A program made the translations under genes and the position numbers. Below, in pieces: positions 40,674-51,196 of a DNA stretch of 64,000 bases (positions are counted from its first letter, which is position 1; each line of letters opens with the position of its first letter). The stretch is from Agromyces protaetiae. GTDB taxonomy: Bacteria; Actinomycetota; Actinomycetes; Actinomycetales; Microbacteriaceae. Below the pieces are notes generated by a model. It had not been told where the DNA came from. It did not search any database and saw only the letters and a list, made by a program, of their open reading frames with translations. The DNA is taken from contig NZ_CP035491.1 in NCBI RefSeq assembly GCF_004135405.1, positions 1,116,001 to 1,180,000 on the forward strand, read 5' to 3'.

Positions 40674-41207
40674 GTGGATGCCTCTGAAGCCCGCGCGATC
40701 GTCGAGCCGCGCATCGCGACCATTCCCGACTTCCCCGAGCCGGGGATCCTGTTCCGCGACCTCACGCCCGTCTTCGCCGACGGGCCGGCGTTCCACGCGC
40801 TGTCCGAGTCGCTGACGCTGCCGTTCGCCGGACGGTTCGACGTGCTCGCGGGCGTCGAGGCGCGCGGGTTCCTGCTCGCCGCGGCCGGGTCGGTGCTCGC
40901 CGGAACGGGCGTGCTGCCCGTGCGGAAGGCGGGCAAGCTCCCACGCAAGGTGCTCACGGAGGAGTACGCGCTCGAGTACGGCACGGCCGCGCTCGAGGTG
41001 CACGAGGGCGAGCTGCCGCCCGGCACGCGCGTGCTCATCGTCGACGACGTGCTCGCGACGGGCGGCACGGTCGGGGCTGCGGCGAGACTCGTCGAGCGCG
41101 CCGGGTGGGAGGTCGTCGGCGTCTCGGTCGCGATCGAGCTCGAAGGCCTCGGCGGGCGCGCAGCGCTGCCCGACGGGCTCGAGGTGTACAGCCTGCTGCA
41201 GTATTGA
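40674..41207 (+). CDS. apt: adenine phosphoribosyltransferase
   Basis: 177 residues, normal length. ATIPDFPEPGILFRDLTPVFAD is the adenine-binding N-terminal signature, EARGFLLAAA and VRKAGKLPRKVLTEEYALEYG follow, and VLIVDDVLATGGTVGAAA is the PRPP-binding motif. It salvages adenine to AMP with PRPP. In many bacteria it lies near relA and secDF; here it stands alone with a leaderless promoter between a membrane-protein gene and a convergent lacI-type gene. Confidence 0.96.
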   Translation: MDASEARAIVEPRIATIPDFPEPGILFRDLTPVFADGPAFHALSESLTLPFAGRFDVLAGVEARGFLLAAAGSVLAGTGVLPVRKAGKLPRKVLTEEYALEYGTAALEVHEGELPPGTRVLIVDDVLATGGTVGAAARLVERAGWEVVGVSVAIELEGLGGRAALPDGLEVYSLLQY

Positions 41208-41270
41208 GCGGCGGATGCCTCGGGCCGCACGATGCGGTCGGCGTGCGGCAGGAGACATCCGCTCGCATCT

Positions 41271-42311
41271 TCATCGCATGGGCGGCGTGCTCGAACCGCG
41301 CACGATGAGCCGGCTGGGCACGACGCGGTGCTCGGTCGGACCTCCGCGGCCGTCGATGCGTTCGAACAGGAGCGCGGCGGCCGTCTCGCCGATCGCCGTC
41401 GGGTGCTGGGCGATGACTGAAATCGACGGATGCATCGCCTCGGCGAGCTCGAAGTCGTCGAAGCCGACGAGCGCGTCGCCCTCGAGCCGGCCGCCGAGCC
41501 CCGTGAGGAGCGCGATGGACGTGCGGTTGTTCGTCGTGAAGACCGCGGTGGGGGGATCGTCGAGGCGCTTCATCGCGCGATACGCCGCGGTGAATGCGCG
41601 AGGGTCGGGCTCGCCGTCGTAGGCGAGCGCCGGGTCGAAGGCGATGCCCGCTTCGTCGAGCCCGGCACGGAAGCCCTCGGTGCGTTCGGCCGCCGTGTAG
41701 TTGTCGGCGGGGTGGCTCAGGCACGCGATGCGGCGGTGCCCGAGCTCGACGAGGTGGCGCACGGCGGTCGCGGCCCCGCCGCGGTTGTCGGCGAGCACGA
41801 CGTCGGCGTCGAACCCCACCGGCGGGCGGTCGACGAAGACCATGGGGATGCCGGTCGCGTCGTGTTCGAGTCCTTCGTCGCGGGTCGGCGTCGGAACGAT
41901 GACGAAGCCGTCGAGGCGGCGGCTGATGAACATGCCGAGCAGCTCGCGGTGGCGTTCGGGGTCGTAGTTCGTCGAGGCGACCATGAGCAGGCTCTGACGG
42001 TCGGCGGCCGCCGATTCGACGGCCCTCGCGAGCCGCGCCGAGAACGGGTCGGAGATGTCGTCGACGAGCAGCCCGACACTCGCCGTGATGCCGCTTCGGA
42101 GCGCGCGGGCGGCGTCGTTGCGGCGGTAGCCGAGCTTGGCCATCGCGGCGTGCACCCGCGCGATCTTCTCGGGCGTGACGTTGGGCTCTCGGTTGAGCAC
42201 GCGCGAGGCGGTCTTCAACGCGACCCCGGCTTCGGCGGCGACGTCGACGAGGGTCGGGCGGGCGCGCGCCGCGTTCTGCGGGTCGTCGGGACCGTTCGGA
42301 GTCGTGTTCAC
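41271..42311 (-). CDS. LacI family transcriptional regulator
   Basis: 346 residues from GTG 42311 (GAGGGG 4 nt upstream). The helix-turn-helix is PTLVDVAAEAGVALKTASRVLNREPNVTPEKIARV with the hinge helix around NDAARALRSG. The sugar-binding core begins ASVGLLVDDISDPFSARLAR and contains DGFVIVPTP, LVELGHRRIACLSHP and ALVGFDDFELAEAMHPSISVIAQ. A perfect-core LacI-type operator (TGACAGCGTTGTCA) lies 119 bp upstream, at the start of the divergent GH92 gene, so this protein most likely represses that mannosidase in the absence of a mannose-type inducer. Confidence 0.93.
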   Translation of the reverse strand: MNTTPNGPDDPQNAARARPTLVDVAAEAGVALKTASRVLNREPNVTPEKIARVHAAMAKLGYRRNDAARALRSGITASVGLLVDDISDPFSARLARAVESAAADRQSLLMVASTNYDPERHRELLGMFISRRLDGFVIVPTPTRDEGLEHDATGIPMVFVDRPPVGFDADVVLADNRGGAATAVRHLVELGHRRIACLSHPADNYTAAERTEGFRAGLDEAGIAFDPALAYDGEPDPRAFTAAYRAMKRLDDPPTAVFTTNNRTSIALLTGLGGRLEGDALVGFDDFELAEAMHPSISVIAQHPTAIGETAAALLFERIDGRGGPTEHRVVPSRLIVRGSSTPPMR

Positions 42312-42430
42312 GCCGCCCCTCGCGCTCGATGACTGCCGGCGATGGCCGGGATGGTCCTTCCCATACGGCACACCGTAGTGCAGGAAAACCGTTGCGCACG
42401 GCTCTCCCGTCCGGTAGACAGGGCGTGTTA

Positions 42431-42444
42431 TGACAGCGTTGTCA
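42431..42444. promoter_or_regulatory. LacI-family operator before the GH92 gene
   Basis: TGACAGCGTTGTCA: two TGACA/TGTCA arms around a central CG, the classic TGNNANCGNTNNCA LacI-family pattern. It lies 25 bp before the GH92 start, a position that would block transcription. An ATG overlapping it at 42430 is therefore unlikely to be the start. Confidence 0.75.
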
Positions 42445-42468
42445 ATTCGATCAAAGGGGATCAACGCG

Positions 42469-45400
42469 ATGAGGAGACCACGAATCCAGCGAGAGCGGGG
42501 GCGCGCCGCGACGGCGCTCACCCTGAGCCTCGCGTTGTCGGCGGGACTGGTGGCGTTCGCGCAAGCACCGGCCTCCGCCGAGGACGGCGACGTCGAGTAC
42601 GTCGCCGACCCCACGGCCTACGTCGACCCGATGATCGGCACCGGAAACGGTGGCGAATCGGTCGGCGAGGTGAACAACTTCCCCGGCGTGGCTGCGCCGT
42701 TCGGCATGATGCAGCTGAGCCCAGACACCCCGAACGCCCCGGGCGGATACCACTACGACGCCAACACCATCAAGGGCTTCAGCCTCAACCACGCGTCGGT
42801 CGGATGCCCCGCCTTCGGCGACATCCCGATCCTCCCCGTCACCGGCGCCATCGCATCGGGGCAGGTGCCCAACGCCGACCGCCTGAGCAACCGCACGGTC
42901 GGCTTCTCGCACGACGACGAGCACGCCGAGCTCGGAAGCTACTCGCTCGGCCTCGCGAACGGCGTCGACGTCGACCTCACCGCCACGACCCGCACGGGCC
43001 TCCTCGAGTTCGAGTTCCCGGCCGACCAGCTCGCGAGCATCGTCGTGAAGTCTGGCTCGAGCATCGGCGGCAGCCGCGCGAACACGCACGTCGAGGTCGT
43101 CGGCGACTCTGAGGTCGCCGGCTACTCGACGACCGGCGGGTTCTGCGCCGTCAACGACAACGAGTACACGGTCTATTTCGACATCGTCTTCGACCGGCCG
43201 TTCCAGTCCCACGGCACCTACGTCGACCGGGTGAACACGGCCGACGCGCTGTCGGCCGATGGCCCCAACTCGGGCGCCTACCTCGGCTTCGACGTCGCCG
43301 AAGACCAGACCGTCACCGCCAAGGTGTCGATGTCGTACGTGAGCATCGACGGTGCCCGCCGCAACATGGCCGCCGAGATCCCCGGATGGGACCTCGCGCC
43401 CGTCGCGGCCGACACGCGCGAGCAGTGGCGTCAGCTGCTCTCGAAGGTCGCGGTCGGCGGCGGCGAGGACGAGCACCTCACGCAGTTCTACACGGCCCTC
43501 TACCACTCGTTCCTGCACCCCAACACGTTCAACGACGTCGACGGCCAGTACATCGGCTTCGACGACGTCGTGCGCACGCTCGAACCGGGCCAGACGCAGT
43601 ACGCGAACTTCTCGGACTGGGACATCTACCGCTCGCTCGTGCAGCTGCAAGCGCTGCTGCTGCCCGATGAGACGGCGCAGATGGGCGAGTCGCTCCTCCG
43701 CGACGCGCAGCAGCAGGGCGGTTGGTGGCCGCGCTGGCCGCTCGCGAACGACACCACCTCGCAGATGAACGGCGACAACTCCGTGCCCGTGTACGTGAAC
43801 TACGCGGTCTGGGGCGCCGACACCTCGAAGATGGACCTCGCGGCAGCGCTCGAGATCATGGAGAAGGGCGCGACGCAGTCGGCGCCCGTCGGGTGGGGAT
43901 GGTACGAGCGGCGCGGCGTCGAGGACTACGTCGAGCTCGGCTACCAGCCGAACAACGCCGACTCGGCGGGCGACCACGGACTCCAGGGCGCCTCGCAGAC
44001 GCTCGAGTGGGCGATCGACGACTACACGATCGCCCAGCTCGCAGGCCTTCTCGGCGACGACGAGACGCGTGAGGAGTACCTCCAGCGGTCGCAGAACTGG
44101 CAGAACATCTTCAACCCGACGACGGGTTACCTATCGCCGCGCGACGACTTCGGCGCGTTCCCGGCAGGCCCCGGCTACGTTCCCCCGACCGGGAACAACT
44201 TCGGCCAGTCGGGCTACGCCGAGGGCAATGCGGCGCAGTACAACTGGCTCGTGCCGCAGAACCTCAAGGGACTCATCGACTCGATGGGCGGCGCCGAACC
44301 GACGATCGAGCGCCTCGACGCGTTCTTCGAGCAGATCAACGCCGGTCCGAACGTGCCGTTCATGTGGGCGGGCAACGAGATCAACTTCGGCGTGCCGTGG
44401 GTGTACAACGCCCTCGGCCAGCCGTGGAAGACGCAGGAGCAGGTGCGACGCATCCAGACCGAGCTGTTCGCGAACGGCCCCGGCGGCGCCCCCGGAAACG
44501 ACGACCTCGGCGCGCAGTCGTCGTGGTACGTGTGGGCTTCGCTCGGTCTCTACCCGATCACTCCGGGTGAGACCGACCTCGGCGTTCACGCGCCGCTCTT
44601 CGAGCACGCGAAGCTCAGCCTCGGCAACGGCAACACGATCCGGATCAACGCCGAGGGCGCCGGGGTCGACGCCGCGTACGTGACCGATCTGCGCCTCGAC
44701 GGGCAGGAGTACGAGCACACCGCGCTCCCGCAGTCGTTCGCGGTCCAGGGCGGAACGCTCGACTTCACGCTGTCGAACGAGCCCGACGAGACGTGGGCCG
44801 CGTCGCCCGAGGCGGCCTCGCCCTCGTACACGGAGTACCAGCGCCCGGCGATCGGTCTGACCGATCCGACCGGTCCGGTGACGGTGACCGCGGGCGACTC
44901 GCTCGACCTCGAGATCGGCGCGGCGGGCACGGGCCTCGGCGAGACCCCGGTGACCTGGAAGGCGGTCGCGCCCGACGGTGTCACGGTCACGCCGTCGTCG
45001 GGTTCGCTCACGGTGCCGTCGATCGGCCAGGTGCGCGATGACGTGGTGGTGGATGTCTCGGAGTCGGTCGAGTCGGGATCGCACCCGGTCTCGTTCGAGT
45101 TCGAGACGGCCGACGGGCAGAAGCTGCCGGGCGGCACGGTCGTCCTCGCGGTGCTCGCGGCCGACGGCAACGCGATCATGTGCAGCGTGTTGAGCACAGA
45201 GGTCACGGGAACGAGCCTCACGTGGAAGGACGAGGGCGACGGCAAGACCGTCCCCGCCGAGCGGGGCGGATTCATCGGCCGCACGACGACTGGCACGTCG
45301 AACTACATGTACTTCCAGGTCGACGACCTCTACGCGGCTCCCGGCAACGGGGCGCGGGCGGCGACGGTCAACGTGACGTACTTCGACCAGGGCACCGGAT

Positions 45401-46814
45401 CGTGGAACCTCCACTACGACTCGGCGGGCACCACGGGGAACCCGAACTACAAGGACTCCCCGCGCTGGACGAACACGAACACGAACACGTGGAAGACGGC
45501 GACGTTCGTCCTGCCCGATGCCGAGTTCTCGAACGGTGAGAACGGCAACTCCGACTTCCGGCTCAACATCGGCATCGGCCAGCAGGTCATCGGCCGCGTG
45601 TCGGTCACGGTCAACGGTCCCGGCGTGACGGCGATGCACCTGTGCGACGCGCTCCCGCAGGCGCCCGAGATCGCGACGGGTCCGGCCGACGCGGTCGTGC
45701 TCGCGGGCGGCGACGCCGAGTTCGGAGCGGCCGTGTCGTCCGACCTGGCGACGCGTCTCGCGTGGCAGTCGAAGGCGCCCGGCAGCGACGAATGGGTCGC
45801 GGTCGACGGCCAGACCGGGCCGACGCTCGCCCTGGCGGGCGTCGGGACGTCGGTCGACGGCACGCAATACCGTGTCGTCGCATCGAACCTGGCCGGCCAG
45901 GCGACATCCGACCCCGCGACGCTCCGCGTCTACGGGCCGGTGTCGGCGGCGGTCGGCGCGGGCGAGATCGCCGAGTTCGGCACGATCGACTTCACGGGTG
46001 CGGGTTTCCTGCCCGGTGAAGACGTGACCGCCACGCTCGAACCCGGCGGGTTCGCGCTCGGCACGGCGACGGCGGATGCCTCCGGCGCGGTCTCGGGATC
46101 GGCGACGCTCGCCGATGACGTGGTCGCGGGGCGTACCAGGTGACGCTCACCGGATCGACGTCGCACGGCGTCGCGACGGCCGCGTTGACCGTGACGCCCG
46201 CTCCGACGGGTGTGAAGCTGTCGACCGTGACGACCCGCTCGCAGTGCGTGAACGACAAGCCTGCTGTCGCGGTCTACGCGGTCAACGGCGAGCAGGTCGC
46301 GGTCGACATCCGTCTGACGACGCCGTTCGGTGACAAGAAGTTCACCAAGGTGGCGCCGGGGGCCGCGGTGTATGCGATCTTCAGCGCAACCGATGCGTCG
46401 ATCGTGGCCGGATCGTCGACGGCTGCCGCGTACTACTACGCGAACGGACGGGGTCACTACCAGGTGTACACGGTGGGCTATGACGCGATCGACTGCGCGC
46501 CGAAGCCGCCGGCGTACAGTGCGTCGACCGTCTACACGGGTGGCGAGTTCGTCACCTACGACGGTCGTACGTTCCAGGCGCAGTGGTGGACCAAGGGCGA
46601 GACCCCTGGCGCGACGGCGACGGGCGCGTGGGCCGAGGTCGGCGCACCGGTGACGACGTCGCAGGGCGTGTTCCCGAGTTGGACGCGGTCGTGGATCTAC
46701 GTCGGCGGGGAGACGGTCGTGTACAACGGCCACCTCTGGAAGGCGAAGTGGTGGACGCGCAACCAGCAGCCGGGCGACCCGTACGGGCCCTGGCAGGACC
46801 TCGGTCGCGTCTGA
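42469..46814 (+). CDS. secreted GH92 alpha-mannosidase with Ig-like and two CBM5/12-type modules (one frameshift)
   Basis: 1,448 residues after restoring one G in the run at 46128-46131; uncorrected, the frame stops at 46143. ATG 42469 follows AAAGGGG. Residues 1-37 are a signal peptide. GH92 covers about 45-770: [62 protein letters not shown] with the acid Glu, and [20 protein letters not shown] with the base Asp pair. Then come Ig-like and beta-sandwich regions (800-1220). Past the frameshift, two repeats, [20 protein letters not shown] and [20 protein letters not shown], match carbohydrate-binding family 5/12. It should trim mannose from glycans while bound to a polysaccharide. Probably LacI-regulated. 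Confidence 0.93.
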
Positions 46815-46830
46815 CCGGGTGAACAGACGA

Positions 46831-46856
46831 GGGGCGCGCCCGTGAGGGCGCGCCCC
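46831..46856. terminator. terminator between GH92 and purQ
   Basis: GGGGCGCGCCC and GGGCGCGCCCC form a perfect 11-bp stem with a GTGA loop, followed by TTCG. It lies between convergent genes and can serve both. Confidence 0.85.
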
Positions 46857-46871
46857 TTCGTTCTGTCGGCC

Positions 46872-47569
46872 TTACGCCTCGACGAGAGCCGAGCGGATGA
46901 CGCTCGTGAAGAGTGCGAGCCCGTCGACGCCCGAGCGCATGGCCGCGGCGGTGTCGGGGCCGAAGCCCGGCTCGACGGCGTGCTCGGGTGCGGCATGAGG
47001 CCGACGACGTTGCCGCGCGCGTTCGAGATGCCCGCGATGTCGCGGAGCGACCCGTTGGGGTTGACGTCGACATAGCGGAACACGACCTGGCCCTCGCCCT
47101 CGAGCCGGTCGAGGGTCTCTTCGGAGGCGATGAAGCCGCCCTCGCCGTTCTTCAGCGGGATGGTGATGTTCTGGCCGGCCGTGAACTCGCTCGTCCACGG
47201 GGTCGTCGCGTTCTCGACGCGGAGCACCTGGTCGCGGCAGATGAACGAGCCGTGGTCGTTGCGGATGAGCCCGCCGTCGAGCAGGCGCGCTTCGACGAGC
47301 ATCTGGAAGCCGTTGCAGATGCCGAGCACGGGCATCCCCGAGTTCGCGGCCGCGACGACTTCGGTCATGATCGGCGAGAGCGAGGCGATCGCGCCGCAGC
47401 GCAGGTAATCGCCGTAGCTGAAGCCGCCGGGCAGGACGAGGGCGTCGACGCCCTCGAGGTCGTGCGAGCCGTGCCAGAGCGCGACGGGCTCGGCGCCCGC
47501 GAGGCGGACGGCGCGCTGGGCGTCGCGGTCGTCGAGCGAGCCCGGGAAGGTGACGACGCCGATGCGCAT
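46872..47569 (-). CDS. purQ: phosphoribosylformylglycinamidine synthase glutaminase subunit PurQ (one frameshift)
   Basis: 232 residues after restoring one base in the G run at 46986-46988 (minus-strand CACCC to CACCCC). Without it the last conserved block, [14 protein letters not shown], with the catalytic His and Glu, reads [10 protein letters not shown]. Other motifs: [32 protein letters not shown], and the nucleophile Cys in [17 protein letters not shown]. It supplies ammonia from glutamine to PurL. Its ATG overlaps the purS stop by one base. Because the restored sequence has the exact family motif, the gene is surely functional and the break is most likely a read error. Confidence 0.95.
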
Positions 47570-47898
47570 CAGTGCGTCTCTCCGGCGGGGGCGCCGAAGC
47601 CCTCTTCGAGCGAGGCGCCCTCGGCGGCGGCCTCGGCGAGCTCGACGTTCGACTGCTCGTAGTGGATCGCGACGACGTCTTCGATCACCTGGTTGGAGAG
47701 GATCTCCTCGGCGATCTGCTGGACGCTCGCCTTGACGGCGTCGTCGATCGGCCCGTCGACGGTGATCTCGAAGCGCTTGCCGACGCGGACGGCGGTGATG
47801 CCCTCGTGGCCGGTGCGGGAGAGGGCGCCGGCGACGGCCTTCCCCTGGGGGTCGAGCAGTTCGGCCTTGGGCATCACGTCGACGACGATGGTGGGCAC
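47569..47898 (-). CDS. purS: phosphoribosylformylglycinamidine synthase subunit PurS
   Basis: 109 residues. [42 protein letters not shown] and [20 protein letters not shown] are PurS signatures; the protein bridges PurQ and PurL in the FGAM synthase complex. The core is about 82 residues, with a 25-residue acidic/Ala tail. The start is GTG at 47898 with a GGAG site upstream. It is the first gene of a purSQ pair; purL lies 18 kb away. Confidence 0.95.
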   Translation of the reverse strand: MPTIVVDVMPKAELLDPQGKAVAGALSRTGHEGITAVRVGKRFEITVDGPIDDAVKASVQQIAEEILSNQVIEDVVAIHYEQSNVELAEAAAEGASLEEGFGAPAGETH

Positions 47899-47939
47899 CT
47901 TCGGTTCTCCGTCCGGTGTCGGGGGATGGGGATGCCTCG

Positions 47940-47945
47940 ATTCTA
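47940..47945 (-). promoter_or_regulatory. -10 element of purSQ
   Basis: TAGAAT on the minus strand, about 41 nt before the purS GTG, gives a leader of about 35 nt with a ribosome-binding site. The -35 is not evident. Confidence 0.45.
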
Positions 47946-48282
47946 CCGGGCGCGGGCCGCCCCTCGTTCGGGGGTATCGAAAGGGCGGCCCCACCTGGGA
48001 TTTCGATGCAGAGTTCAGCGTTATCCTTCCGAGATTTATGGAGGAATCCCACAATCGGATCGGCCTGGAGCGGCTTGTTGTGTGCGAGTCAATACCGAAC
48101 TTCCGTCGGGTTTCTTTCAGCGAGACATCCCGCTGCTACATTCGCTCCGCTCCCGAGTGCGCGTCTTCTTGACTCTTCGACAACAAGATTCGAGAACGCC
48201 CCATTACCCGACGCGGCGAACAGCGACAGCTCGTGGCATCCCTTCACCACGCCTGCACGCAGGCCACCCACTGGAGTGCTCA
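47946..48282. other. 337-bp intergenic region / long leader before the heptad-repeat gene
   Basis: Less GC-rich than its surroundings. A TATCCT -10 candidate is at 48022-48027, giving a possible leader of about 250 nt to the ATG at 48283. A 44-codon open frame (ATG 48038 to TGA 48172) has unusual codon use, no ribosome-binding site and no recognisable product. I see no known riboswitch or RNA gene. Confidence 0.35.
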
Positions 48283-49725
48283 ATGACGAGATCAACCCAC
48301 GCGCACGGCCTCGGCATGCGCATCGCCGTGATCGTGCTCAGCACGCTCCTCGCCGCGATGGTCTTCCTGTACGTCGTCACGACGTCGAAGATCGCCGACG
48401 GCGCAGCGAAGCTCAGCGCCGGAACGACCCAGGTCGACGACGGATCGAAGGATGTCTCGGACGGCGCCGGGCAGCTCGCCGCCGGTGCCGAAGACCTCTC
48501 GGCCGGTGCCGCCAAGCTCGACAAGGGCGCCTCCGACGCGAACGACGGCGCGACCAAGCTCGTCACGGGTTCCGCCTCCGCCGCCTCGGGCGCCGCCTCG
48601 CTCGACGCCGGCGCGCAGTCGCTCGCGGCGGGAGCGCTTTCCGCCGCAGACGGCGCGGCGAACCTCGCCGCCGGTGCGCAGCAGCTCTACGACGAGGGTG
48701 CCTTGAAGATCGCCGACGGCGCGAACGCCGCGGCGGCCGGCGCATCCGACCTCGCGGCCAAGACCGGAGACTTCACCGCAGGTGTGGTCGGCGCGAACGG
48801 CATCATCGTCGACCAGCTCATCCCCGGCGCGAAGAGTCTCAACGACGAGCTCGCGGCGGCAGCCACGAGTGACGACGTCAAGGCGGCCGCGGCGAACGGC
48901 GCACTGCTTGCAAAGACGGCGACCGAGGCTCAGGAACACGCAGAGATGCTCAAGGCGCTCGTGGCGGGTCTCTCCACGACGCAGGCGCCCGACGCCACGA
49001 CGGTTGCGACCATTCAGGCGCTCGCGAACGGACTCGAGCAGGAGGTGGACGGCATGGCCGCGCCGACGAGCAAGGCCGGTGAACTCGCGCAGGGCCTCAT
49101 CAACGCGTCGGCCGGTGCCGGCCTCGTGTACGGCGGACTCAACATCCTCGCCTCCGGTGACGGCGACAAGTGGCCCGGCACGAAATACCTGGCAAGCGAC
49201 CCTGTCGCACCTGCACTCGCGGGCGGCGCCGAGTTCCTCAAGGGCAAGCTCGGCGAGCTGAGCGCCGGCGCCGGCTCGCTCGCGACCAAGACGCAGTCGC
49301 TCGTCGACGGCGCGTGGAGCCTCAACTCGGGCGTCCAGAGCCTCCAGTCGGGATCGGCCAACCTCAGCGCCGGCGCGACGAACCTCGCCACGGGCACGAC
49401 CTCCCTCTCGGCGGGCGCCTCGTCGCTCGCCTCGGGCCTCGCGACGCTGTCGAAGGGCGCCGCCGACCTCAACGAGGGCACGGGCACGCTCGTCGACGGC
49501 TCGGCCGAGCTCGCGGCCGGCTCGGGCGACCTCAGCGACGGCACCGCCCAGCTCGTCGACGGCGCGGCCCAGCTCGAGGCCGGCGCGAGCGGCACGGTCC
49601 CCTCGCTCCTGCCCTTCGGCCTCGGCATCCTCCTCGCCGGCCTCATCGCGATCGGGCTCTGGATCGGCCACCGCGTCAACCACCGCGCGCGCCTCGCGAA
49701 CGCGGGGTCGGTCGTCACGGCGTAA
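48283..49725 (+). CDS. membrane-anchored heptad-repeat protein (YhgE-like repeats)
   Basis: 480 residues. One helix at each end (MRIAVIVLSTLLAAMVFLYVV and LPFGLGILLAGLIAIGLWIG) flanks an extracellular stretch. Residues about 40-150 and 320-430 consist of 7-residue repeats of the type xxLxxGA (for example LAAGAEDLSAGAAKLDKGA), the same kind found in YhgE/Pip and MmpL-linked proteins. The middle (150-320) is helical and not repetitive. It is shorter than YhgE and lacks its multi-helix C-terminal domain. Possible roles are cell-envelope organisation or phage/conjugation contact; none is proven. A strong terminator follows, and the leader is long. Confidence 0.8.
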   Translation: MTRSTHAHGLGMRIAVIVLSTLLAAMVFLYVVTTSKIADGAAKLSAGTTQVDDGSKDVSDGAGQLAAGAEDLSAGAAKLDKGASDANDGATKLVTGSASAASGAASLDAGAQSLAAGALSAADGAANLAAGAQQLYDEGALKIADGANAAAAGASDLAAKTGDFTAGVVGANGIIVDQLIPGAKSLNDELAAAATSDDVKAAAANGALLAKTATEAQEHAEMLKALVAGLSTTQAPDATTVATIQALANGLEQEVDGMAAPTSKAGELAQGLINASAGAGLVYGGLNILASGDGDKWPGTKYLASDPVAPALAGGAEFLKGKLGELSAGAGSLATKTQSLVDGAWSLNSGVQSLQSGSANLSAGATNLATGTTSLSAGASSLASGLATLSKGAADLNEGTGTLVDGSAELAAGSGDLSDGTAQLVDGAAQLEAGASGTVPSLLPFGLGILLAGLIAIGLWIGHRVNHRARLANAGSVVTA

Positions 49726-49752
49726 GCCGCGAGCGGACCCGAACCGAACCGA

Positions 49753-49798
49753 ACGGCCGCTCCGGCCGGGCGCCCTACCGCCCGGACGGAGCGGCCGT
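49753..49798 (+). terminator. terminator of the heptad-repeat gene
   Basis: ACGGCCGCTCC...GGAGCGGCCGT with an inner CGGGCG/CGCCCG, followed by TTTCG. Stem about 17 bp with a small internal bulge. Confidence 0.8.
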
Positions 49799-49840
49799 TT
49801 CGCGATCGTCGGCGCGAAGCAGCCGGGCGTTGCGCTCTGC

Positions 49841-49896
49841 GGTGGGTTCTGCACGTGACGGTGCTGCGCACGCTGCCGCGGTGTGCAGAACTCACC
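49841..49896. repeat. 56-bp inverted-repeat element, copy 2
   Basis: Arms GGTGGGTTCTGCAC and GTGCAGAACTCACC, one mismatch, 56 bp end to end, as in the copy at 19612-19667. The interiors differ. It lies after the terminator and before the kynU end. Confidence 0.7.
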
Positions 49897-49906
49897 GTAG
49901 AGCTCC

Positions 49907-49930
49907 GAGAGGAGAGGAGAGGAGAGGAGG
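49907..49930. repeat. short GGAGA microsatellite
   Basis: About five copies of a 5-bp GGAGA-type unit just beyond the 3' end of kynU. Confidence 0.6.
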
Positions 49931-49937
49931 CGCGCGG

Positions 49938-51196
49938 CTACCCGAGCCCCGCCCGCTCGGCGAGCACGTCGCGCAAGACCTGCCGCGTGGCATCCAACCC
50001 TCGGTGCACCTCTTCGAAACTCGTCGACAGCGGTGACAGGCCGATGCGGAGCCCCCCGGGGTCGCGGTAGTCGGGGATGACGTCGCGCTGCCAGAGCCGG
50101 GCCGTGACCTCCCGCATGGCGTCGTGGTGGAACGTCACGTGTCCGCCGCGCTCGGCGGGGTCGGCGGGGAGGCGAGCGTCACGCCGAGCGGTGCGAGCCA
50201 TTCGCCCCACAGTTCGATCGCGTACGCCGTGAGCGCCTTCGACTTCGCCCGGATCGCGGGCATGCCGACCTCTTCGATCATCGCGAGGGTCTCGTCCATG
50301 GGCAGCATCGCGAGGATGGGCGAGGTTCCCGACAGGAAGCGACGGATGCCTCGCACGGGCTCGTAGTCGGGACCCATGTCGAATTGGGCCTCGGCGCCGA
50401 ACCATCCCTGGATGGGCTGGCGCAGCACGGTGTGCAGGTCGCTCCGCACATAGGCGAACGCGGGCGACCCCGGCCCGCCGTTGAGGTACTTGTACGTGCA
50501 GCCGACGGCGAGGTCGAAGCCCCACTCGTCTGCCTTGACCTCGACCGAGCCGGCAGAGTGACAGAGGTCCCAGAGGATGAGCGCACCGGCGTCGTGGGCG
50601 ATGCGCGTGAGCTCGGGCGCATCCGCGATGAACCCCGACCGGTACGCGACGTGCGAGAGCACGACGAGCGCGGTCTGCGGACCGACCGCTTCGCGAAGCT
50701 GGCCCGGACGGACGCCCGCCGACGTGTCGGCGTCGATCCACCGCAGGTCGAGCCCGCGCTCGCGCGCGATGCCCTCGAGCACGTAGCGGTCGGTCGGGAA
50801 GTTGTCGGTGTCGACGACGATCTCGCGGCGGGCGGGGTCGCGTTCGACCTGCGCGTCGACGGCGGCGCGCGCGAGCTTGTAGAGCAGCACGGTCGTCGAG
50901 TCGCCGATCGTCGTCTCGCCGGGCTTCGCCCAGATCACGGCGCGGCCGATGCGATCGCCGATCTCGGTCGGCATGCGCAGCCACGATTCGTCCCACCCGC
51001 GGATGAGGCGTCCGCCCCACTCCTCGGCCATGAATCGCTGCATGCGCTCGATCGCCGCGACGGGCGGCCGCCCGAGCGAGTTGCCGTCGAAGTAGACGAG
51101 GTCGGAGTCGGCGCCCTGGAACCGCGCGCGGTAGTGGGCGAGCCCGTCGGCGCGGTCCTGGCGGCGGGCGTAGGCGAGCAGCGGGTCGAGGCTCAT
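49938..51196 (-). CDS. kynU: kynureninase (one frameshift)
   Basis: 419 residues after restoring one base in the G run at 50166-50169; the tail then reads LASPADPAERGGHVTFHH, as in the family. VYFDGNSLGRPP at the N-terminus, GDSTTVLLYKLARA, IVVDTDNFPTDRYVLEG, ILWDLCHSAGSVEVKADEWGFDLAVGCTYKYLNGGPG (the Lys is the PLP anchor) and RIGLSPLSTSFEEV are all kynureninase. It cleaves kynurenine to anthranilate and alanine with PLP. It is the last gene of the kynA-amidohydrolase-kynU operon, its ATG overlapping the previous stop. Confidence 0.95.

Noticed and set aside
42430..42468. ATG 42430 as start of the GH92 gene.
   Set aside because: It overlaps the LacI operator, gives a non-signal N-terminus and has no ribosome-binding site; ATG 42469 does better on all counts.
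46140..46814. A separate gene with two carbohydrate-binding repeats after the GH92 gene.
   Set aside because: It continues the GH92 reading frame after one missing G, and has no signal peptide or promoter of its own.
46872..47569. purQ, kynU, alcohol dehydrogenase and htaA as pseudogenes.
   Set aside because: Each has a single break in a homopolymer and otherwise intact motifs, and purQ is essential for de novo purine synthesis.
48038..48172. A 44-codon open frame in the leader of the heptad-repeat gene.
   Set aside because: No ribosome-binding site, atypical codons and no recognisable protein features.
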